A stretch of 64,000 nt of DNA from Lutibacter sp. (GTDB taxonomy: Bacteria; Bacteroidota; Bacteroidia; Flavobacteriales; Flavobacteriaceae), in contig NZ_JAEINV010000005.1 in the NCBI RefSeq assembly GCF_016342705.1, positions 1-64,000 of the forward strand, written 5' to 3'. This document shows, piece after piece, positions 46,704-54,162 of the stretch (position 1 is the first letter of the stretch; the number at the start of each line of letters is the position of its first letter). The notes beneath the pieces are model-generated. The model worked only from the letters and a program-made list of their open reading frames with translations, made no database searches and was not told the DNA's origin. The translations under genes were made by a program, and so were the position numbers.

Positions 46704-46740
46704 TTTCATAATAGTAAATGAATTTTGAAAACAAAGAATT

Positions 46741-46956
46741 ATGTCCATTGAAAGTATAAACGGTTGCGTAGGATGTGAGGAGTGCATAAAAAGCTGTCCT
46801 ACAGACGTAATTAGGTTAAATTCCACCACAAAAAAAGCAGAGATTTTATATCCGGAAGATTGTCAAATATGTCATTTATGCCGTATGTATTGCCCGGTAG
46901 ACGCTATTACAATTTCTCCTGAAAAAAGTATTCCAGTAATTGTATCATGGGGTTAA
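46741..46956 (+). CDS. Dicluster 4Fe-4S ferredoxin
   Basis: A 71-residue protein with two complete Cx2Cx2Cx3CP motifs, CVGCEECIKSCP near 9-20 and CQICHLCRMYCP near 41-52. It therefore carries two [4Fe-4S] clusters. There is no signal peptide, so it is cytosolic. It leads an operon with a haem membrane protein and an exported flavoprotein and presumably delivers electrons to them. The layout resembles the ferredoxin/flavoprotein pair of AprBA-type enzymes, though no APS-reductase function is implied. Confidence 0.93.
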   Translation: MSIESINGCVGCEECIKSCPTDVIRLNSTTKKAEILYPEDCQICHLCRMYCPVDAITISPEKSIPVIVSWG

Positions 46957-46958
46957 TT

Positions 46959-47600
46959 ATGAAAAAACAACGTAATATATTTAGACTATTAGTACTTGCC
47001 GTACTTTTCATAATTGTACCCATAATATTATACCTCTTAGGAGATTTTTCAAAACGTAATTTTTTAATGGAAACATTATCAATCATTACAATTCTGGGAT
47101 TTACTTTATTTCTTTCACAATTTTTTTTAACTAGAATAAATCAAAAATTGGTAAAAGATATTAGAATGGTTAATGTGCTGAAAATTCACAAAATAATTGG
47201 ATACACTTTTATAATAATACTACTCTTTCACCCAATATTTATTATTGTGCCAAAGTTTTTAGATAATACTGTAGCACCTGTTGATGCCTTTTTAAAACTA
47301 ATTACAACTTTCAGTAGTTTGGGTGTTATATTAGGTTTAATAGCCTATGTATGTATAATTGTAATATTAATTACCTCATTCTTTAGGTTTAAGTTACATT
47401 TAAAATATAAAACTTGGAGAAGTTTACATGGCTATTTTACAATGCTATTTGTAATTACAGCAACTTGGCATGTAATTAATATTGGACGCCACAGCAATAC
47501 TCCACTCTCAATTTATTATGTATTAATGGTAGCAAGCGGAATAATATATCTGCTAAAAACCTACCTATTTAAATCTCCAAAAAATGAAAGAATTAATTAA
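46959..47600 (+). CDS. Ferric-reductase-like di-haem membrane protein
   Basis: About 213 residues with six hydrophobic helices. Two helices carry exact Hx13H pairs: HKIIGYTFIIILLFH and HGYFTMLFVITATWH. This is the bis-haem pattern of the ferric reductase/NOX/MsrQ fold. No cytosolic FAD/NAD domain is attached, so electrons must come from a partner, plausibly the ferredoxin. I use ATG 46959, two bases after the ferredoxin stop. An alternative ATG at 46947 adds four residues. It overlaps the flavoprotein gene by 17 bases. Confidence 0.88.
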   Translation: MKKQRNIFRLLVLAVLFIIVPIILYLLGDFSKRNFLMETLSIITILGFTLFLSQFFLTRINQKLVKDIRMVNVLKIHKIIGYTFIIILLFHPIFIIVPKFLDNTVAPVDAFLKLITTFSSLGVILGLIAYVCIIVILITSFFRFKLHLKYKTWRSLHGYFTMLFVITATWHVINIGRHSNTPLSIYYVLMVASGIIYLLKTYLFKSPKNERIN

Positions 47601-49323
47601 CAATATCTCTCGAAGAAAATTTATAACATTAGCTGGCGGAGCAGCAAGTTTTTCGGCATTAGCAGCAATGGGATTACCAACTGATTGGGCAACAAATAAC
47701 CCAGAAATTGATGTAGACTCCTTAAATATTGATAAAATAAGCACCGATGTTTTAGTAATTGGAGGTGGAATGGCAGGTCTTTTTGCTTCAGTAAAAGCAC
47801 ATGATGCCGGAGCAAAAGTTTTAATGGTTTCAAAAGGAAGATTAGGAGCTTCTGGACAAACCCCTTTTGCTAAAGGAATATTTGCCTATGTTCCTAAAAA
47901 AGAAAAATTAAGCATTGATGAATTTGCACAAGCCGTATCAAGATCAGCTCTAGGAACCAATAATCCTGCTTACACAAAACAATTAGCAGAACATTCACTA
48001 GATAGAGTAAATGAATTAAAACAAAGGGGATTTTTTGATTCTTCATTGTACAACAAAAGCTTTAGTAAACCCATAAACGAACGCAATATTCCTCTACAAG
48101 AGCGTGTAGTAATAACACATTTAATAAAAGAAAATAATAAAATTGTGGGCGCTGCAGGATTTAGTTTAGATTCTGAAAAAATTATTTTTTATGAAGCAAA
48201 GAGCGTGATACTTTGTACAGGAGCAGGTGGTTTTAAACCAAACGGATTTCCTATTTGCGATTTAACGCATGATGGCACTATAATGGCTTACAACATTGGT
48301 GCAAAAGTAACAGGTAAAGAATGGAACGATGGACATCCTGCAAAATCTGAAAATGCAGCAGCCTGTTATGATGGTTGGGGAGATATGTTTGAGAAAAAGC
48401 CTGAAACCACAAGTGTTGAAATTCGTCACGATTTAGGCATAGATATGAATTATACTGCATATATAAATGGTGGCGCTGCACAAATGGGACCTCCAGGAAT
48501 GGGAAAACAGGAAAACACAGTGGTAGGAGGCCCATATAGACCAGAGGAATTTAACAATGCTGGCGGTCATCCGGGTGGAGAAAAAGAAGGTGAAAAAAGA
48601 CCTCCAAGAAAAGAAGGTAAAGGAGGTCCTCCAGGAATGGGAGGTAGTGTAGTTGGTGGTTCTTCTGCCGGAATGTCTATTCACAAAGCTGAGGGAATAG
48701 TTCCCATAAATGATCAATGCGAGTCTAACATTCCAGGTTTATTTGCTGCAGGTGATGCTTTAGGGTCTTATATGGCTGGCGCAATTTACACGCAAATTGG
48801 TTCTTCATTAGCAGGTTCTGCAGTTCAAGGAGCTGTTGCAGGTAAAGCTGCTGCTAAGTATAGTAAAACTGTAAAAACAGCAAGTATTTCTTCAAGTAAA
48901 ATAAAAGAAATTCAAGAAGAAATTTTAGCACCATTAAAACGTGAAGCTGGTTACAGCGCTGCTTGGGTTACGCAAACATTACAAGGAATTATGATTCCTA
49001 ACTTTATAATTTATATAAAAAAGGAAAACTTATTAAAAGGCGCTTTGGCTTATGTTGAAGAATTAAGAGATCATCATTTACCAATGTTAAGAGCAAAGAA
49101 TTTTCATGAATTGCGTTTGGTACATGAAACAGCAAATATGATTGTTACTGCTGAAATGAAATTGAAAGCATCTATTATGAGAACTGAAAGTAGATGTAGC
49201 CATTACCGTTTGGATTATCCCAAAGTAGATTATGAAAATTGGAATGTTTGGATAAATATTTTTAAAGGTGAAGATGGAACTATGCAGTTTGAAAAACAAC
49301 CTTTTAATACTTGGCCCGTATAA
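47584..49323 (+). CDS. Tat-exported FAD-dependent oxidoreductase (fumarate reductase/succinate dehydrogenase flavoprotein family)
   Basis: A 579-residue flavoprotein. The N-terminus has a twin-arginine signal (ISRRKFITLAGG, about 8-19), so it should be exported folded through the Tat system. The FAD loop is VIGGGMAGLFASV at about 58-70, and AGDALGSYMAGA near 389-400 is the second FAD motif. A Gly/Pro-rich low-complexity insert (about 297-355) lies before the family's GG motif. The C-terminal part resembles the fumarate reductase/AprA helical domain. It is coupled to the haem protein gene. The substrate, perhaps an extracytoplasmic electron acceptor, is unknown. Confidence 0.88.
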   Translation: MKELINNISRRKFITLAGGAASFSALAAMGLPTDWATNNPEIDVDSLNIDKISTDVLVIGGGMAGLFASVKAHDAGAKVLMVSKGRLGASGQTPFAKGIFAYVPKKEKLSIDEFAQAVSRSALGTNNPAYTKQLAEHSLDRVNELKQRGFFDSSLYNKSFSKPINERNIPLQERVVITHLIKENNKIVGAAGFSLDSEKIIFYEAKSVILCTGAGGFKPNGFPICDLTHDGTIMAYNIGAKVTGKEWNDGHPAKSENAAACYDGWGDMFEKKPETTSVEIRHDLGIDMNYTAYINGGAAQMGPPGMGKQENTVVGGPYRPEEFNNAGGHPGGEKEGEKRPPRKEGKGGPPGMGGSVVGGSSAGMSIHKAEGIVPINDQCESNIPGLFAAGDALGSYMAGAIYTQIGSSLAGSAVQGAVAGKAAAKYSKTVKTASISSSKIKEIQEEILAPLKREAGYSAAWVTQTLQGIMIPNFIIYIKKENLLKGALAYVEELRDHHLPMLRAKNFHELRLVHETANMIVTAEMKLKASIMRTESRCSHYRLDYPKVDYENWNVWINIFKGEDGTMQFEKQPFNTWPV

Positions 49324-49367
49324 TAGTAGTATTTAAATAATTAATATTTTTGGTTTGAATTAAGTTG

Positions 49368-49398
49368 AAAAAATCGGTCAGTCATAGGCCGATTTTTT
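49368..49398 (+). terminator. Intrinsic terminator after the ferredoxin-haem-flavoprotein operon
   Basis: AAAAAATCGG ... CCGATTTTTT with a loop of 11 bases, 45 bases beyond the flavoprotein stop. The core stem is ATCGG/CCGAT, extended by A/T pairs. Confidence 0.75.
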
Positions 49399-49485
49399 TT
49401 GTCCGTTTTGTAAAACCATTTTCATCAATAATAAAGTATAAGTTTTTTAAAGTTTATAAAGTTATTAGTGCTAAAGTATCCGAAT

Positions 49486-49551
49486 TTGGTTGATAAAATA
49501 CCTGAGTACATTGATTTTAGTTTCTAAAAATACACTCATTTCATTTCTTTG
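49486..49551 (+). promoter_or_regulatory. LytTR-type direct repeats plus -7 region before the Spy-like lipoprotein gene
   Basis: 9-mers TTGGTTGAT (49486-49494) and TACATTGAT (49507-49515) are 21 bp apart. TTTCTTTGTTTC starts at 49544, again 33 bp after the second TTGA. The ATG follows about 40 bases downstream. It is the second of three matching elements. Confidence 0.65.
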
Positions 49552-49593
49552 TTTCAGCAAATGATTAAATAACAACCTTTTAAAAATAAAATA

Positions 49594-50013
49594 ATGAAAT
49601 TAAAAATGAACAAAATTTGGAAAATGTTAGTTGTAGTATTAGTAATTACAACAACAGCTTGTGGACAACAAAGAGGTGGACAAGGTGACGGACAGCAAAG
49701 AGGTGGACAAGGAGGACCTCCTGCGTTACCAACAGCAAAAGAAATTAAAACTATGGTTAGTGATTTATCAAAAGAGATTCTTTTAAGTGATGAACAAGAA
49801 GCACAAGTTTTAAAATTATATACTGCACATTTTGAAGAAGTGAAAGAAAAAACAAGTGCTGGAAGACCAGATAGAAATGAAATGGAATCTTTAAAAACTT
49901 CATTTGAAAATAAAGTTAAATCCATTTTAACAAAAGATCAACAAATAAAATACGCTTCTTTTTTAAAGAAAAATCTTATGAAAAAAATAAAAAGTGATTT
50001 GAATAAGCATTAA
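49594..50013 (+). CDS. Small Spy/CpxP-like lipoprotein
   Basis: A 139-residue protein with a lipobox (ITTTAC, Cys about 23) after a hydrophobic signal. A Gly/Gln-rich linker (GQQRGGQGDGQQRGGQGGPP) follows. The helical rest has LSDEQEAQV and LTKDQQIKY, similar to the LTxxQ motifs of Spy/CpxP periplasmic chaperone or metal-sensor proteins. It is a single gene between two terminators with its own LytTR-type promoter. Its role in the cluster is unknown. ATG 49606 is an alternative start. Confidence 0.8.
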   Translation: MKLKMNKIWKMLVVVLVITTTACGQQRGGQGDGQQRGGQGGPPALPTAKEIKTMVSDLSKEILLSDEQEAQVLKLYTAHFEEVKEKTSAGRPDRNEMESLKTSFENKVKSILTKDQQIKYASFLKKNLMKKIKSDLNKH

Positions 50014-50052
50014 AATATCAGTTTGAGTTAATAATTAAGTTTGGTTAAATTT

Positions 50053-50092
50053 TCCCCACATTTTAATTTCTTTAAAATGTGGGGATTTTTTT
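50053..50092 (+). terminator. Intrinsic terminator after the Spy-like gene
   Basis: TCCCCACATTTTAA-tttct-TTAAAATGTGGGGA, a perfect 14-bp stem, followed by seven T. It ends just before the next LytTR-type repeat. Confidence 0.9.
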
Positions 50093-50094
50093 AT

Positions 50095-50160
50095 TTGGTT
50101 GATAAAAAAAGCCAGTTCGTTGATTTCTTTTCTTAAAACCTTGCATATCCATTTACTTTG
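50095..50160 (+). promoter_or_regulatory. LytTR-type direct repeats plus -7 region before the DUF4956-DUF2490-CotH operon
   Basis: 9-mers TTGGTTGAT (50095-50103) and TTCGTTGAT (50116-50124) are 21 bp apart. TTACTTTGTTCTC starts at 50153, 33 bp after the second TTGA. This is the best-matching pair of the three elements. It begins two bases after the preceding terminator. Confidence 0.7.
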
Positions 50161-50193
50161 TTCTCAAATAAACAAAACCACAAATACTAAATT

Positions 50194-50799
50194 ATGGAAT
50201 TTTTAGATATCCCAATTTTTGATGAAGATTTTTACAAAATGCTTTTTAGATTTTGTTTAAACATATTTTTTCTAACTATCATAATTAGGTTTTTATATTA
50301 TAAAAATTCAAAACGAAAAGACTATTTATTTACTTATTATATGATTAGTCTTATAGTATTTTTCTTATGCTTTACCCTAAAAAAATACAATTTAGACATT
50401 GGTATGGCGCTTGGACTTTTTGCAATTTTTGGAATTATTAGGTACAGAACTGATGCTATTCCCATAAAAGAAATGACCTATTTATTTATAGTTATTGGCG
50501 TTTCTGTAATTAATTCATTAGCTAACAAAAAAATGAGCTATTCAGAAATTTTAATCGCCAATACACTTATAATTTTTGTACTAACTATTCTAGAAAAATT
50601 CTGGCATTTAAAACATGAAGTCTCTAAAAAAATTACCTACGGAAATATTGAAAATGTAAAACCTGAAAATTATAGTTTGTTAAAACTAGATTTAGAGAAA
50701 AAAACTGGGTTAACTATTAATAGAGTTACAATTGGTGATTTAGATTTATTAAAAAATACTTCAAAGGTTACAATTTACTATTACAACGGAAAACCATAA
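50194..50799 (+). CDS. DUF4956 membrane protein
   Basis: A 201-residue protein. Four hydrophobic helices lie in the first 135 residues, with IGMALGLFAIFGIIRYRTDAIPIKEMTYLF as the DUF4956 hallmark. A cytosolic tail of about 65 residues follows. DUF4956 genes are commonly found next to CotH and VTC polyphosphate polymerase genes. Here CotH is present but VTC is not. The function is unknown. It leads a three-gene operon. Confidence 0.88.
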   Translation: MEFLDIPIFDEDFYKMLFRFCLNIFFLTIIIRFLYYKNSKRKDYLFTYYMISLIVFFLCFTLKKYNLDIGMALGLFAIFGIIRYRTDAIPIKEMTYLFIVIGVSVINSLANKKMSYSEILIANTLIIFVLTILEKFWHLKHEVSKKITYGNIENVKPENYSLLKLDLEKKTGLTINRVTIGDLDLLKNTSKVTIYYYNGKP

Positions 50800-50813
50800 T
50801 TAAAAATCACCCC

Positions 50814-51515
50814 ATGAAAAAAATAAAACTTCAAGCATATCTAATTATTTTGTCTATAACAATTTCAAGTATTGGTTATACTCAAAACAACAATGATTTT
50901 GGGTCTTGGTCTACTTTAGCATTGGAATATAAATTCAATAAAAAATTAAGTTTCGGATTAGAAGAACAACTTAGATTAAAAGAAAACATATCGCAAATAG
51001 ATGAATATTTTACAGAAATAAGCACTGAGTACGATTTAACAAAAAACTTCTCAATTGGCGCTGCTGCAAGATTCATTAAAGAAAATGATAATGAAGGAAA
51101 AATTCAAGGATATGAAAATCATTTCAGATTTCAATTAGATGCAGCTTATAAACATAAAATTGATCAGTTTTCACTTAAATACAGACTTCGTTATCAAAAT
51201 AAAAATGAATTAGGAATTAGCACATCTGAAGGCGACTATGCTAACCAACATATTCGATTAAAAACTTCAATAGGCTATAATATTAAAAATTGGAAATTAG
51301 ATCCTGAATTTTCTGCAGAACTATTTAATCACTTCGAAAAAAATGAAGAAAATGGGTTTGATAAATACAGATTATCTATAGGAACTGATTACGATTTGAA
51401 AAAATATGGAAAAATAAATTTGTACTATCAATTTGAAAAAGAACTTAATTCAACAAATCCAAATTCCTTAAATGTAATAGGACTTAAATATAAATACACT
51501 TTTAAAAACAATTAA
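50814..51515 (+). CDS. DUF2490 family outer-membrane beta-barrel
   Basis: A 233-residue exported protein with signal peptide MKKIKLQAYLIILSITISSIGYTQ. The mature part is a run of amphipathic strands (FGSWSTLALEYKFNKKLSFGLEEQLRLKENISQIDEYFTEI), typical of DUF2490, and ends in aromatic/basic residues (KYKYTFKNN). It is likely an outer-membrane barrel of unknown cargo. It sits 14 bases after DUF4956 and two bases before CotH. Confidence 0.85.
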   Translation: MKKIKLQAYLIILSITISSIGYTQNNNDFGSWSTLALEYKFNKKLSFGLEEQLRLKENISQIDEYFTEISTEYDLTKNFSIGAAARFIKENDNEGKIQGYENHFRFQLDAAYKHKIDQFSLKYRLRYQNKNELGISTSEGDYANQHIRLKTSIGYNIKNWKLDPEFSAELFNHFEKNEENGFDKYRLSIGTDYDLKKYGKINLYYQFEKELNSTNPNSLNVIGLKYKYTFKNN

Positions 51516-51517
51516 AC

Positions 51518-52957
51518 ATGAAAAATTCAACTATTAAAATTGCATTACTTTTTATTGCAATTTCTATCGCATCTTATGTGCATATTAGCTGTTCTGATGA
51601 TGAAACAATTTCTGATGCAGATGCAACTGAAACAACTGAGACAACTGACGCAGTTGTAGACGATTTAGACTTTACACCAACAGATTGGACAACCGAAACT
51701 CACAGCAAAGATGCAGACCCAAATTACACAGAAGTATTTGATAATACTGTTGTAAAAAGATTAGACTTTGTAGTATCAAACACTAACTGGAAAGCCATGT
51801 TAACTGATATGACAAGCCTTTACGGAACCTTTGGGTCATCAAATTCTGGCCCTGGTGGTGGTGGCACAAGTTTTTCTGATGAAGACCCAATTTTTGTTCC
51901 AGCTTCTGTATTTTATAACGGAAAAGAATGGTATAAAGTAGGTATTCGTTTTAAAGGAAATTCTAGTTTATCATCAGCCTGGGAATCAGGAATTTTAAAA
52001 CTTTCTTTTAAATTAGATTTTGATGAATATGAAGATGATTATCCACAAATTAAAAATCAACGTTTTTACGGTTTCAAAAAATTTAGTTTAAAAAATAATT
52101 ATGATGACGATGCTTTATTAAGAGAAAAAGTTGCAGCAGAAATTTTTAAAAATGCTGGTTTAGCTGTTTCAAACACTTCGTTTTATACCTTATATGTTGA
52201 CTACGGTGATGGACCACAATATTTTGGACTATATACATTGGTTGAAGAAATTGATGATACAGTTATTGACACTCAATTTTCAAGCGGTGATGGAAATTTA
52301 TACAAACCTGAAGATGATGGTGCAAATTTTGCAAACGGATCTTTTAATGAAGATGGATTTGAAAAGAAAACAAACGAAGATGAAGCTGATTGGAGCGATG
52401 TTAAAGCAGTATTTAGTGCCTTACACGCTAGCACTAGAACAACAGATCCTGCAGCTTGGAGAGCAGGTTTAGATGCTGTTTTTGACACAGATGTATTTCT
52501 TAATTATTTAGCTGTAAATACAGTAATTCAAAATTGGGATACTTATGGTAGAATGGAACACAACTATTATTTATATAACAATCCTTCTACTAATAAACTA
52601 ACTTGGATTCCTTGGGATAATAATGAAGCTTTACAATCAGGAAAACAACAAGGTGCTTTAAACTTAAATTTCTCAAATCTTTCTGGTGATTGGCCATTAA
52701 TATCCTATTTATATGCAGACAGCGTTTACAAAGCAAAATATGACGCCTATGTAAAAGCAACTATAGATGGCCCATTTGAAACAACATACATTCAAGGTGT
52801 TTATGATACTTATGCAGATTTAATAGAACCATACGCAACAACAGAAGTTAAAGGATACTCCTTTTTAAGTAGCAGCAGTTCATTTTATTCTGGAATTAGC
52901 ACCATAAAATCTCATGCAAGCAGCAGAGCAAGTGCAGTAACAACTTATTTAAAATAA
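51518..52957 (+). CDS. CotH-kinase-family lipoprotein
   Basis: A 479-residue lipoprotein with lipobox VHISC (Cys about 25) and an acidic Thr-rich linker. CotH-type blocks are VGIRFKGNSSLSSAWE, FYGFKKFSLKNNYDDDALLREKVAAEIFKNAG, YFGLYTLVEEIDDTVI and HNYYLYNNPSTNKLTWIPWDNNEAL. CotH proteins are atypical kinases that phosphorylate exported proteins in spore formers, and the role of Bacteroidota members is untested. A Gly-rich stretch (GPGGGGTSF) interrupts the N-terminal part. It is the last gene of the operon. Confidence 0.9.
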   Translation: MKNSTIKIALLFIAISIASYVHISCSDDETISDADATETTETTDAVVDDLDFTPTDWTTETHSKDADPNYTEVFDNTVVKRLDFVVSNTNWKAMLTDMTSLYGTFGSSNSGPGGGGTSFSDEDPIFVPASVFYNGKEWYKVGIRFKGNSSLSSAWESGILKLSFKLDFDEYEDDYPQIKNQRFYGFKKFSLKNNYDDDALLREKVAAEIFKNAGLAVSNTSFYTLYVDYGDGPQYFGLYTLVEEIDDTVIDTQFSSGDGNLYKPEDDGANFANGSFNEDGFEKKTNEDEADWSDVKAVFSALHASTRTTDPAAWRAGLDAVFDTDVFLNYLAVNTVIQNWDTYGRMEHNYYLYNNPSTNKLTWIPWDNNEALQSGKQQGALNLNFSNLSGDWPLISYLYADSVYKAKYDAYVKATIDGPFETTYIQGVYDTYADLIEPYATTEVKGYSFLSSSSSFYSGISTIKSHASSRASAVTTYLK

Positions 52958-52969
52958 ATTGATTTTAAT

Positions 52970-53019
52970 ACCTTTGTTTATACATTAAATCATAAATTGT
53001 ATAAACAAAGGTGTTTTTA
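52970..53019 (+). terminator. Strong intrinsic terminator after CotH, overlapping a -7 box
   Basis: ACCTTTGTTTATAC (52970-52983) and GTATAAACAAAGGT (52999-53012) form a perfect 14-bp stem with a 15-base loop and a short T run after it. An exact TAnnTTTG box (TACCTTTG, 52969-52976) lies in the left arm and could be the promoter of the two-component genes. Confidence 0.75.
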
Positions 53020-53049
53020 AAATAGAATAAAGATAGAAACCTTTAAACG

Positions 53050-54162
53050 ATGAGCTTAATTAAAAAAAAATACAAATTCAATTATTTTGAGCCTTTAATA
53101 ATTATTGCCTTTTGGGCATTATTATTTGCATCTCCTCTCTTATTTGGACGATTTGAAGACCAAATTGAGTGGCAAAAAGTACAAACTGCTTGGTTAAACT
53201 TTTTACCTTTATTAGTGTTGTTTTTCATCAATCGTTTTGCTTTATTACCTAGGCTTTTTTTTAAAGGAAAAAGAGTTGGTTATTTTTTGAGTACCATTTC
53301 AATAATAGTCCTTTTTGCTGTTAATATTCATTTTTTTAATGACATTCCAACACAAAAAAGACCACGACCAGAAGGAATTGAAAATTCAGGATTATTAACA
53401 GAGCCTCCAAGAGGTTTTGATAGAATGCCACCTCCAAATATCAGACCTTCAGAATCTGCACCTCAGCCAATTCCTCCATCAATAAACTTTTTAATTTTAG
53501 CCGTTTTATTGGTTGGTTTTGATACTGGATTACAAATTTCTATGCGTTGGTCTAGTTTAGAAAAAGAAAAATTTAAACTTGAAAAAGAAAGTGTTGAAAA
53601 CCAATTGGCTATTTTAAAAAACCAAGTAAGTCCGCACTTTTTTATGAATACTTTAAACAATATTCACGCATTAGTAGATATTGATTCTGAACAAGCAAAA
53701 ACCTCTATTATTAAACTCTCTAACCTAATGCGTCATTTATTATATGATTCTGAAGGTACAAAAACACCCATAAAAAAAGAAATATCCTTTATTGAAAGTT
53801 ATATTGAATTAATGAAGCTACGCTTTTCTGAAAAAGTAAAAATAACAGTAGATATTCCTACCGTAATTCCAGAAAAATTAATTCCACCACTACTTTTCAC
53901 CTCATTAATTGAAAATGCTTTTAAACATGGAATTAGTTATAATTCAACTTCTTTTATTGAAGTAAAAATGAGTTTTACAGAAGAAAATTTAATTTTTATA
54001 ATTAAAAATAGCAATCCTAATTTCAATAAAACAAATGAAACAAAAGGAATTGGAATTGAAAACACTAAAAAGAGATTAGACCTTATTTACAGCGAAAATT
54101 ACACTTTAAATGTTGATGAAAATAAGGAATTTTACATGATAAATTTAAACGTACCACTATGA
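53050..54162 (+). CDS. LytS-type membrane sensor histidine kinase
   Basis: A 370-residue kinase of the His_kinase (PF06580) type. Four membrane helices lie in the first 175 residues. A Pro-rich loop (about 105-145, RPRPEGIENSGL ... PPPNIRP) separates helices 3 and 4. The phospho-His is in QVSPHFFMNTLNNIHALVD near 194. The ATP-binding part has SLIENAFKHGI and GIGIENTKKRL. It overlaps its LytTR regulator by four bases and follows the CotH operon. It probably controls the three LytTR-type promoters in this cluster. Confidence 0.92.
   Translation: MSLIKKKYKFNYFEPLIIIAFWALLFASPLLFGRFEDQIEWQKVQTAWLNFLPLLVLFFINRFALLPRLFFKGKRVGYFLSTISIIVLFAVNIHFFNDIPTQKRPRPEGIENSGLLTEPPRGFDRMPPPNIRPSESAPQPIPPSINFLILAVLLVGFDTGLQISMRWSSLEKEKFKLEKESVENQLAILKNQVSPHFFMNTLNNIHALVDIDSEQAKTSIIKLSNLMRHLLYDSEGTKTPIKKEISFIESYIELMKLRFSEKVKITVDIPTVIPEKLIPPLLFTSLIENAFKHGISYNSTSFIEVKMSFTEENLIFIIKNSNPNFNKTNETKGIGIENTKKRLDLIYSENYTLNVDENKEFYMINLNVPL

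Noticed and set aside
47621-48717. Minus-strand frames inside the flavoprotein gene
   Set aside because: Shadows created by biased codons in the Gly/Pro-rich insert. The products look like random Leu/His/Ser-rich peptides.
46741-49323. The ferredoxin-flavoprotein pair as a true APS reductase (AprBA)
   Set aside because: The flavoprotein has a Tat signal and the operon contains a haem membrane protein. No sulfate-activation or sulfur-oxidation gene is nearby.
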